Positions 54,455 through 64,000 of a stretch of 64,000 bases of DNA are shown piece by piece. Source of the stretch: Temnothorax longispinosus (Eukaryota; Arthropoda; Insecta; Hymenoptera; Formicidae); NCBI RefSeq assembly GCF_030848805.1, contig NC_092361.1, positions 2,976,001-3,040,000 of the forward strand, given 5' to 3'. Below the pieces are notes generated by a model. That model saw nothing but the letters and a program-made list of their open reading frames with translations. It did no database searches and was not told the origin of the DNA. The first letter of the stretch is position 1, and the number at the start of each line of letters is the position of its first letter. The translations under genes were made by a program, and so were the position numbers.

Positions 54455-54481
54455 ACTCACCTGCAACATAAAATAAAAAAC
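54455..54481 (-). promoter_or_regulatory. Candidate recursive-splice (ratchet) site
   Basis: Read on the minus strand, a T-rich tract (54481 to 54466) leads into TTGCAG, which is followed at once by GTGAGTCC. The AG/GT junction is between 54461 and 54460. This joins a 3' splice site to a 5' splice site with no exon between them, which is the form of recursive splice sites in very long insect introns. A branch-like CATAAC lies about 34 nt upstream of the AG. A second donor-like GTGAGT follows 40 nt later, so a 40-nt exon or RS-exon is also possible. It sits inside the presumed long intron, on the correct strand. Confidence 0.45.
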
Positions 54482-57400
54482 TTTTACGTTATGTCACGTA
54501 AAATTATTTGAAAAACAGGGTTATTATTTAAAGATATCTTGTACGTATCATAATGTGTAAAAAGAAAATTTTATATATATGTTTTTAATAACTAATTATA
54601 TCGTTAAATCGATTGACTTAATAATAATAATAAGTTATTAAAGACTACAATGTGTAAAAGCAGATATTATTTTTAAGCTACGAAATATAATTTTTCGTAA
54701 GAAAAATAACAGCAAAATGTAGAAGCAGAAACATCATTCCACTCACACAATCCTTTCGTTTCAATTTTACATCAAAACGTAGCAATATTAATACGAACAG
54801 CGTATCGATTTAAGGTCCATTCGTCACAAGAAGTGAGTATGTAGAATAAATAGGAGAAAGAAGTAGAGCAGGAAGTAACGTGCTTCTGCTTTACCCCAAA
54901 AACCGATGATATATATCTTCAGGAAATTTAAGTCGTAGACGACATACGACGCACACATCCTCGTGTCATTCGATTTTTGTGGAGAAATCAAGGAGAAATA
55001 TCGGTACACTATTTACATTCAAACCTCTTATTTCACGCATTAGTTATTTCTGACTTTTCAACTTTTTGGCAATGGAGAAAAAGGAATAAAACGATAAAAC
55101 GCGTGAGATGATGAATTACCAATTTATACGCGAGCTGATAAATGATAGATGATAAAAAGATGGATGGTATAAAGTTGTTTTTTTTTGTCGTTCTGTGAAT
55201 CAATCTTTGACAAAAGACCGGGAAAAACAAAAGAAAATTATGTTTATGTAATGTAATTTTATGATATTTGATCTTGAAGATTAATCCAATAAATATTTCT
55301 ATTTTCTGTCTCGTAAACTTGTGTTATATTTTACTTATTTACCAAAAATTATTTTATCCGCATATGGGAAATGATGCATTGTGCTTACCTTCGATAAACC
55401 AAAATTTTTGGAATGTCAAATGCATTAATAAATGTTTTAATTACAAATTCTTTGATTTCAAAGAATAATAGACAAGGGGATTTATCAAACAAATAAATAT
55501 CACATACATAGTTAATTTCTAGTTTTTCTCGTGATATAAGAAGGAAAATAGTCCTAGAAATCAATTCCTCCAATTTTTATCTCTGACGCTTCTCAATGAA
55601 AACATTGAACGTCTGGTACGAACGTTATAAAGTATATATGATACGTCATTTATATTATCTTCCGCTACAGACAATAAGAACGACGGAAGAAAACGCGAAC
55701 GAAAAGGAACGAAGGTGCAAGCTGCATCGCGATCTTTAATAACCGGATTCTCTCCCGGTCGGATCTCCTAGCTCGCGCAGGTGTGGGCGGAAAATGCAAT
55801 TTGGAGGCATTCACCTCTGGCAAGCTCTGTTTTCCTTTCTTCACACGAGAAGATAGATCCCTGCAGCGTAGAAAAAAAAAAGAGGATATACAATCTCTTG
55901 CGAGACGCAGTTTGCTACCTTGATAAGACAAGCGCGTTTGTTATAGGACAGAGGAGAATCATGTTGGAATTAAATTATAAGATAATAGTCATTTTCGCAT
56001 GAGGAAAGCTATACACTTTCCCTGTCCTAACTAGTTTGTCACCGTTATCTCTCAATTTTGCATGTAAGACGCATGCAAAGACGGACTATTAATTTTTCTG
56101 TCAGGTACCTCGCGACGTACGAAATAAAAATTGTTAAATAATAATTTCTACGTGTACCTACATTGTGTATAATCATGTAAATCGTGAAAGCAATCCACTA
56201 CCGCACGAAAGTCGCGCAGGAATCTAACGCTGCGTGGCGTGCGACTGGGGTATTAATAGTCAATTGTTATCGCTATACGAACGCCTTGTACAAATGTGTC
56301 TGATGACGCGACTCACCTTTTGCGGGGCCATTTGCACATGCCATTTACGCGCATTTACGAGCCCACGTATGTATATTGTTCTCTGCCTCCCTAAGCCACT
56401 GATGTTAGGTATTGTACGTACGATCTCGCGGCAAAATAGCAGTAAAAATTAGAAACCACGTAACGAAGTACCTTTACAGTGTACGGAAACTGCAGTTTTA
56501 TAACGTACGAAAGTTTCAATGCGCGCATAAAAATCTAAGAAAAACTCGGTGCTATACGTCAAGTAATTAGAAAACCCAAGATAGAGCGCGCACGTCGCGT
56601 CGCAGAGTATGAGCAGCCAGAAAATACTAGCGCTAGTGGACACAAGTGGATTAATTTAATGAAACCATAGCAGTCTACACGATCGTGCTCCTTCTCTAAT
56701 GACTATCCGGAAGAAAAACACGGGCGTACTTTCTTCTTATTTTCAGCAAGTAGTTCGTAATACCTGTATCTATGGTGTGTTTAAGAGTCTTATAAAACGG
56801 CACCGCTTGGCGATGACAAGAAAGAAAAGATAAAATAATTTTCTTCCTTCTCTGAAAAAGGAAGATCTTAATAGGGTCAACAGAAAAAGATTTTCTCCGT
56901 ATTACCGTATACCGTTTAAGTTTTTAATTTAAACATAATCAAGCGTAAAGAATGACCCGTTAAAAATCTTGATTTTACGCTTTTCTGTTGAATAAATTTA
57001 ATTTGATAATATTAATTTAAAGTTAATGTATGCAACGGGACATAGTTTGCGTATTTCAATGACGCGCGTAACTTTCCGCCGGTCAACTTTGCGTTTTAGT
57101 AAAAACAAAATACGGAGAAATTAATATGCAAATATCTTTGTGTAGAATGCGGGAAAAAATTAAATGAACACACAGCAGCAATGAAACCAATTAGTGGATA
57201 ATGACGCGCGTTCGCCACCATTCTCGATGCATTTTACACAAATCTTCGTTAACGGCAACACGGAATATTTATGCAATAATCAATTGCAAATAAAATTTTG
57301 CTACATTGTGTTTACGCGCAGAATGAATTAGGCAAGACGCGAGCAAACTATTCAATTACTACCAGGATTCAAAGGTTGAGGAGCTGCTTAGCGTGGAAAC

Positions 57401-58522
57401 TTTACATCAGATGTTAACCTAAACGAGAATATTAAAAGGAGAGCACCATAGTCATGAGAAAGTCTATCATTTAATTTTGACTCTGTTTAAAACGACGCGG
57501 CTATTCTCGTGCGAACTTCTCGAAATTGTAGCGACACCCCAGTCTGAAACCGGCGCTGTACGTACAATTATCCCAAATTAAAGATCTCGAGGGAACCAAA
57601 ATACCTACTAGTTAGATCCAAATAGCCAAAACTTGATCACTATGCTTGCGCACGTATTTTCTGTGGAAACAAGTTTAAAGTATATGTTTGGCGTACGTTG
57701 ATTAAATTTAGTTTTTATTCAAAAGTTAATCATAAAAAACTGATTTTTTAAACAATATTTCCACTTTTTTCGCAAAAACATTATGTTTTAAAAGTTTTTA
57801 TTAGACGTACAATAATAAATTGTTCGTTTACACGTTAAAAAAAAGAAGAGTAGAAAAAGGACCTTCCAAAAGGACTTTCCTTGCAAAAGGTTTTCTCTTT
57901 TCTTCTGCTGTTTCTCATAAATTATTATTAAGAACTAAGAGATGAAGTAACAGCTTTAATTCCTAAAACTGGAGACCTTTCCTTCTTTCTCTTCAGTTAT
58001 AAACAATTTATAACAGTTTATAATGTATAAGTCTTGTACAGATAATTTAATTAGCACGTGTAACAGTTAGCTTAGTGAATAACAGTTATCATAAGATATC
58101 TACTATCTAATACTTCTTGGTATTGAATCGTAACGACATACATTGTTCAAACAATCTATATACATTTGATTACGATACATATAACTGTCGTATTTGCATA
58201 ATAAGCGTATCACTATCTGCAGCACACCTTATTGGATCTAATTTAGATTCGACGAGCGAGAGTATCCGCCAGATACATCAGCTCGCCGGAGTGAGCTCGA
58301 CGGAGAAGTTAACGCTGGAACATTTCAGAGTGTATAAAACAAATTCGGCACGGTGCACATGAGAGACGAACGTGCGCGAATAAACCCGGAATCCGAGCTC
58401 GCATGTGGTCGCATGGGACGCATGTTAAGTGGTTAATTAATAATTTCCCTCCGTACAGTTTCCCTGACAAACTCCCGCTATCCCGGATGGCCGGGATGGC
58501 GTCCGGATTTATGTATACTCAC
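54482..58522. other. Noncoding apart from the 56.3-kb candidate
   Basis: A strong minus-strand donor at about 55388 (CGAAG|GTAAGC) follows an AT-rich frame lacking any ATG, so I make no call. Confidence 0.5.
56317..56354 (-). CDS. Candidate micro first exon, 12 codons
   Basis: The minus strand carries ATG 56354-56352 directly preceded by an in-frame TAA. Twelve codons (MRVNGMCKWPRK) then end at AG|GTGAGTCG, a very good donor, in phase 2 (the split codon would be Ser or Arg). It lies 2.2 kb downstream of the RRRHSWIC exon in the direction of transcription. Vertebrate PDE4 genes also have N-terminal exons of only 10-20 residues, so the size is not a problem. A frame this short could be chance next to a good donor, and no promoter element is recognisable. 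Confidence 0.35.
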
Positions 58523-58698
58523 CCGCAAATCCAAGAATGCCGTCTCCTCGGCACGTTGCTCGGCGGAACTAGCAATAGGGGAACGATGCCCTTCGTCGCG
58601 CCGCCACCGCCGCCGCCGGGACCACCGCCACCGGGACCACCGCCGTCGCCGTCGCCGTCCACCGGAAGCCGGAGCTCCGGTACCTGGAGACTGCTCAT
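58523..58698 (-). CDS. dnc: PDE4/dunce alternative first coding exon ending in RRRHSWIC
   Basis: This is the N-terminal exon of a cAMP-specific 3',5'-cyclic phosphodiesterase, the enzyme that hydrolyses cAMP to AMP. The frame has 58 complete codons plus 2 nt. It starts at ATG 58698-58696 (context GAGAATGA), and an in-frame TGA lies 26 codons upstream. Residues 15-33 are a Gly/Asp/Pro linker, followed by VPPSNVP and RRRHSWIC. The next bases are GG|GTGAGTATA, a strong splice donor, so the exon ends in phase 2 and the split codon is Gly if the next base completes GGN. The RRHSWIC end matches mammalian PDE4D3, where the serine is a PKA site, and Drosophila dunce; that comparison is from memory. 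The extra Gly after Cys is unlike the mammalian junction and should be checked. The shared UCR1, UCR2 and catalytic exons are not seen in the window and should lie left of it. The plus strand here reads as a proline-rich frame, which I take as a shadow. Confidence 0.85.
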
Positions 58699-59040
58699 TC
58701 TCGGCACACTCCACTCCCGGTCGTAGCCGGTCACGTCACCAGAACGCGTCGTCGCGACCGATGTCTTCGCGTATCACTCGCCGGCCGGACATCACCGATC
58801 CTCGCGCTTCTGACGAGCTCCGAGGGGATTCTTGACGACCCGATTTCACGCACACTTAGACATTTCATGCGGACGCATCCGCCTTGGTCAGAGCGTCATT
58901 TTTCAGGATCTGCACGCGCGATCGCGACATCCTCTCCTATCCTCCGGCGATACGAAAGCTTGCATATTACGTATCGAGATAGTGAAGCTTGCGCATATGC
59001 CAAGTTGCGACCGAACAACTTCCACAACTTATCTACGAAA

Positions 59041-59196
59041 CATTGGCTGCGTTCAGCGGAAAGAGCAACTCAGTGAGCACTCAGTGATTCTTTAATATGA
59101 TTGGTTCTTGCTTTCGGTTCTAAGTGTAGAAACCAATCGTAATAAAGAATCATTGAACGCTTACTAAGCTGTCTTTTCCGCTGAACACACCCAATG
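59041..59196. mobile_element. Palindromic MITE-like element upstream of the RRRHSWIC exon
   Basis: The arms 59041-59106 and 59131-59196 are inverted copies at roughly 80-85% identity. They start CATTGG.TG.GTTCAGCGGAAA and meet at a short centre around GGTTCTTGCTTTCGGTTC. There is no coding frame and no obvious target duplication. It lies about 340 bp upstream (transcription sense) of the dunce exon start codon, so it is within promoter range. Confidence 0.75.
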
Positions 59197-61883
59197 CGCG
59201 TCGCACTATAGTCGCGTTACGCTTTCAAAAACTCGGGAATAATCGTAGCCGAGGTAGTCAGATAATCGGCGAAACAATTATCTAATGAAGCCGTCAAGCG
59301 CGGTGTTAAAGATCTCTCTAACTATTAGAATTTATCATTCACCGATGTTCATTACTAGATCAGATTTCCTCCGCTAACTGCCATTTTTTTTATTGGTAAT
59401 AAGACGTCAGAACCAGCCTTGAGAAACGTTACGTAATCCAATTACACGTGAGGATTGAAGGACTCCGTTGGTCAGAAATGCAGGCACGAACGCCTTCGCA
59501 TGTAAGGATCGTAAATATGTCATCCTTCATTCGTGTTAATAACTCGATCTCGCTGATATACGATCGTACGGTTCGTCGTACGCCAGACGTAACGTGTCCG
59601 TTCCACGATTACGAATAAAGATGACAAGTGTTTCAACGGCAGGCAATTCTTTCCACGCGCGGCGCTTTGTCAGACCATACCGCCTGTCATCAATATGCCG
59701 ATGTTGTATCGCTTTTATCGAGTATTTCCAACGATTATGGCGAGGTGCTGAATGAAATCGCAGTCTGTGACGCCGGGGAGCCTTTTGTTACATCTGTAAA
59801 CGGTGCTTTTGAAAGCGCGAAAACTCGCGCTCGCGCGTCCATTGAACAACAGTGAAACGCGCGTTGCGGTAAGCAATGCACCACACAGCGCAGATGAGCT
59901 GCGCTCTCGCGCGTCAACGCGACAAAGCGCCCGCGGGTCACTCGTTACGTTCTCAAAGAGAATCATTTCGGAGAGCTCGTCTCGCGCACGCGATAGATTC
60001 GTTTGCCAGTGAATGGCGCATAGTGGCGTTTGTAATGATTATCGCTCGGCTAATTTGACGCGTGGGGCGCGAAGAGAGGAATTCATTAATATGCACTGTG
60101 CAACACAAGAGCGCGTGAACGCGACGGCCGACGTTGCACAGTGGTCCACGGGTCGCCACAGTCGCCGCTATTAATTTGTCGTTCGTTCACAAAAATGACA
60201 TCGTCGCGTTTTAATAAACGAAAAGCGAGGTTCGACAAGCGCGGAGATTCAATGCGTCATTTTTAAATTGTCGATTTTAATCCAGGCCGTTTCTAAGGAA
60301 ATATAATATCCGGCATGGAAAAGCGTTAAGCTCAACATCCAATCTACAAAAGTCTATGTAATCGAGAAAGGAAAGCTAAGATGAAGGGAAATATCGTTGC
60401 AAAAAGGAAACGCTGCCGCGGCATTCCCCAGCCGTATCTCGACACCGGCGTGGAATATTTGAAATTCAAATGACAAAAAACGGAAACGCGCTACCAAAAC
60501 TTTATGTCCCGCAATATAAAAGCGTAGAAATTCGCGTCGCACTTTGTTGCGATATCGCGATACGCCGCAACGATTTCTGTCACATTTGTATGAGCAATAC
60601 TATCCGCATGGTAGCCGTCACAGTTTATCTCGATTCAACAAAGTTGAATAACGCGGAGTTTTGTCTGTCGCTTTGATGTAGGGTATCCCAGAATAAAACG
60701 ATCTAATCAAGTTCTAACGACAGATTCTTCCACGCTTTATATCAATCCAAGGCCAAGTATCATTATCCGCGGCGGCTTCTGTTTGTCTTTTATTTTAACT
60801 CTGTTTGCATTTCTCCTAGTGAACGATAGAGTATCTCCTCAAATGAGACAGCTAGAAATTTATCGGCGGATATCGGTCTGCCGAGGCAAATCCCCGAGGG
60901 ATGAATCGGTGTGTTCTTCGGTCCGCAATTGGCGGCCTGTTAACTAGAAAAATTTATTGGCGGACCCCGAAGGGAGGATCCGCGGTAACAATCGCATCGT
61001 GCACGTGGAAGGATTCCGCATGTTCGATCGCGAAACACCGTCGCGTCGACGTGAACGTTCATCAAAGTTACATCGAGGGCTTAATGGACAAGCTCGAGGT
61101 CGATTGTAACACAACATAGAATTTTATCTCAACAGAATTTTTTATCCGTTCGCACGTAATCACATCACGCTTCTGGATATTCCGCGGGAAAAATTTACAT
61201 CGCATTATGTCGAAGAATTCTTAACTTCGTTGAATTTTAATGTAAAATTAAATTTTGAGGATACCAAAAGAAAAATTGAAGGATAAAGTATTGCGGCGGC
61301 TTTCGTATGAAACTTTTGCCGATGGAAAGTCAACTTTGAAATCTCCCGACGCCGACGGTATAGCAATCCTCAACCTGAACGTTCACCTGGACTTGGGATT
61401 ATCGATCCTAAGAATTTCGAGTAAATGACGATTCCATCAATCGCGAATTACGATCGTAATAACGTACATTTCGCGCGGTAAGGCGCGATATTGTGAGAAA
61501 AATGCGGAGGTGAAACACGGGGGGGAACTCCGTGTAATGTCGAAGGTAACGAAGAAGGGAGAGAAAAACTGCCTCGAGTGTTTATTGCGCGGGCTTGTAC
61601 GCGGGAGGCCACGTGTAACCCGGCGGAAATAGCGTCGGCATGTAAGTCGAGTATAATAGCGGCATTAAAGCGGAATTACTTCGATGAAGGTCGAAATATA
61701 ATGCGGGTTTAATGTATCGTTAAACCAGCACGCTACACCCATCTTTTTAATCGTGTTGCAACGTATTGTTTTTAAAATAATAGCAACGAGATAATAACAC
61801 CTCGATGAGGCGTTGCGAGACGATGCGGCGAGAACGCGCAGATATCCGTAACTCCGTGTGCAGAAGTCGCAACTACAAGACAA

Positions 61884-61906
61884 CGCGACGCGACGCGACG
61901 CGCGAC
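61884..61906. repeat. (GCGAC)n short tandem repeat
   Basis: About four GCGAC units in a CpG-rich stretch. Confidence 0.8.
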
Positions 61907-64000
61907 CGAGACTCGTGGGGATTGTTCTACTACCGCACGTGATACACCTCTGCGTTTGCGGGCCAACAAATATTAATTAAACAGAACGAACGAAGAACAC
62001 CGTGTCGCTAACCTAAGACAAACAGCGGCGCCGTCATCAGAAACGCTGTACACACAAAGGATAGGCACACCGTAATAGCAATGACATCTTAATTAAACGA
62101 CTGCTTAACAGAAACACGAGACCGTATAATATTTGCAATCTATAGAGATTGGTGCAATCGTAATTTAATTTTTGCCAACGATGTCGCTGCATAAAATTAA
62201 AGAGCGCACGCTTCACTTGCAGAACAGCTATGCATTGTTAAATTCGTAGTGTCAAATTATACTCAATTTGAGTCATTTTTAACCATTGCCATAGGTCGTC
62301 ACTGCTCCTACTCAATATGTCATTAATTTAACTAAACAAGTGAAGTTAAATAATACTATTTTGTGTTAAAATAATCGATTTCGACACACATGGTAGTTGA
62401 AAATAACAAAATGTTATTTCATTTAAATACTGATTTAAATTTCATCCATTAATATTTAACAGTGTGTGTGGGGCAACAAAACAACGAGATAACGCTATAA
62501 TAATAACTTTTATCTTGACATTTCAGCTAGAAAAGATCGACTCCAAACTGTTCGAAAAAGTGTTTCTTTAAAATTAAGGTAGTTCTAAGACTCCGTTCGC
62601 TATATAATAATGTATCTCGCACAAGTGTAATAAGACGGTATTGCCTTATTGATACCGTGAGACGATATATATACGTGATGACACCTCTTACTCACACACG
62701 GACACATGCACGTACATAGCTGCCGTAACCGATAATGCTGTAATTTGAATTGTAAAATGCGCTCTTACATATACACGAATATACTCAACACTGTTCCAAG
62801 TGCGCAGTTTATAAATGCGGACCTGCCCCCCACAGGAAATGCCCGTAATATACATATTCGTCATCGTGTGTGAGCGATTTCGACCAATCATCGCACGACG
62901 GAAGCGATCGCTCCTAATCGAAGGAACGCCGTTTTTCTCGATAATACGATGTTTACGCGCTTGTTATATCCTCCTTACAGTGAAAGCGTTCCGTGCACGT
63001 GAGTGAATCACGTGCCGCGGGAGAACGTTGGATGAATATGTCGTCGGCTGAAAGGCAGATTGCGCACGGAGAGTATGCACAGCGAATCGCGGATTCATAT
63101 CACCGGTAGAAATAAACATAGTTTATATACATGACTGGCGATGAGACGGGAGGATGAGGATCTCGCTTTTACGAGCGAGAGAACGACGGTGTAAATGGAG
63201 CAATGAACTCTCTGTATCACGCTAAAAGCTACTCTAACGATCGCATTTAGACCACTCCGGAATATTGTTCGACGAACTCCTGCAATCCACTCGCGACACC
63301 GACAAACATCCGCCCACTGTCAATAACGAAATTAATAAATGTATCAATGGGTAATTATCGATCGCAATAATTACCGACATAATCAAGAGAGATCCTGGGT
63401 AAAATACCGCAAACACGCGTGGGCCTAATCAAATAATGCGACCGAGACGAAACATAAATCGAGGAACGGGAAAATAATAATTACGAAATCGGCTCGCGTA
63501 CGCGAATCGTTTGACCTTCACTTTTACAGCGCAAAACTTCTTGGCTTGTTTTCGACGCGACGACGGCACGCACGAACATATATACAAGCGTATGGTTACC
63601 AAACAGAAATATACTCGGCGGTAAAGCACTTGCCATGAATAAGACGAGAAACTGATGAATATTCCGCTGAGATCCAATCTCAGAGTTGTGCCTACGTCAC
63701 ACGAGTGAGTTTAATCTCAAGCGAGTACAAAAAAATGTCACTTGGAGAACGGTAACTGATGGTTCGTCGGTTAATTCTTTTCTACAGACTATAATACGTT
63801 TGATCGATAAACTGAGCACAATAGGTGATCCAATATGTACTAATAAAACTAATGCCCAATATATATATAATTACATATTAGTATTAATAAAATCTGTACA
63901 AATAGAAACAATATGTTTGTATTATAAATACTCAGAGAACAAAGTGGAAATAAAAATTGAAGTTATGGTGAAGTCATTCATCTTCACATGGAACGGCTAG

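Larger units (their letters stand above)
58699..64000. other. 5' flank or further upstream intron of dunce
   Basis: The first ~100 nt are probably 5' UTR of the RRRHSWIC exon. I checked the minus strand for further ATG-to-donor exons and found none convincing. Plus-strand frames at 59628-59855 and 60901-61119 read somewhat like protein but are unassigned. At about 62980 the plus strand has a good acceptor (TCCTCCTTACAG), followed 18 nt later by GTGAGTG. Confidence 0.5.

Noticed and set aside
55385..55573. 62-codon minus frame ending at a strong GTAAGC donor
   Set aside because: AT-rich, with no ATG in the frame. The phase-2 ending is automatic when the stop overlaps the donor.
58403..58726. 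Plus-strand 107-codon proline-rich frame
   Set aside because: It is antisense to the RRRHSWIC exon, and its proline run is the complement of the Gly codons. The minus reading has a recognised motif and a donor.
58732..58734. Start of the dunce exon at 58734
   Set aside because: That codon is GTG. The first in-frame ATG is 58698-58696.
58723..58734. CRE-like GGTGACGTGACC upstream of the dunce start
   Set aside because: It is not the full TGACGTCA palindrome, and similar half-sites occur elsewhere in the window.
59628..59855. 75-codon plus-strand frame that reads like protein
   Set aside because: It begins at GTG just after a stop, and no convincing acceptor or homology is recognisable.
60901..61119. 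72-codon plus-strand ATG frame
   Set aside because: Coding-like codon use but no known motif, promoter or splice site. Left unassigned.
62815..63006. Plus-strand acceptor, 18-nt interval and donor near 62.98-63.0 kb
   Set aside because: It would be an 18-nt exon on the opposite strand without supporting neighbours.

Overview
This is animal nuclear DNA, most likely from an insect and probably a hymenopteran such as an ant. It is AT-rich with short CpG-rich islands, lacks dense or operon-like coding, and carries palindromic MITE-type elements. One motif fixes the gene context. A minus-strand exon at 58.5 kb ends in RRRHSWIC directly before a GTGAGT splice donor. That octapeptide is the isoform-specific end of long-form PDE4 cAMP phosphodiesterases (mammalian PDE4D3, Drosophila dunce). 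I read the window as the 5' part of a dunce/PDE4 gene transcribed right to left, with its shared regulatory and catalytic exons left of base 1.

Layout, in transcription order: the RRRHSWIC exon (58.7-58.5 kb); a candidate 12-codon exon (56.3 kb); a possible recursive-splice (ratchet) site (54.46 kb); a 72-codon Pro/Ser-rich exon (44.7-44.5 kb); a 44-codon exon (42.6-42.5 kb); a 28-codon Arg-rich exon (37.1-37.0 kb); a GC-rich island with an unassigned minus-strand frame (31.5-31.1 kb); weak short candidates (30.3 and 12.7 kb); and a 328-codon Ser-rich exon (8.3-7.3 kb), which is clearly coding. Each dunce-type candidate starts with ATG and ends in phase 2 at a GT donor. From memory, vertebrate PDE4 first exons also join the shared exon in phase 2, because the residue before FDVDNG varies among C, G, S and R. 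Caution: an open frame that stops exactly at a GTRAG donor is always phase 2, so phase agreement counts as strong evidence only where the frame is fixed independently (58.5 kb and 7.3 kb).

The rest reads as intron or intergenic DNA. It holds a 264-bp TA-flanked palindromic MITE (26.3-26.6 kb), three other long palindromes (18.7, 38.5 and 59.0 kb), smaller hairpins, a 16-bp tandem repeat just past the 7.3-kb donor, and microsatellites. I found no rRNA, tRNA, CRISPR array or intact transposase. A short plus-strand ATG-to-donor frame at 27.9 kb is the only hint of a nested gene. If the model holds, the region is a promoter array that gives one cAMP phosphodiesterase different N-termini, and so different targeting or PKA control.
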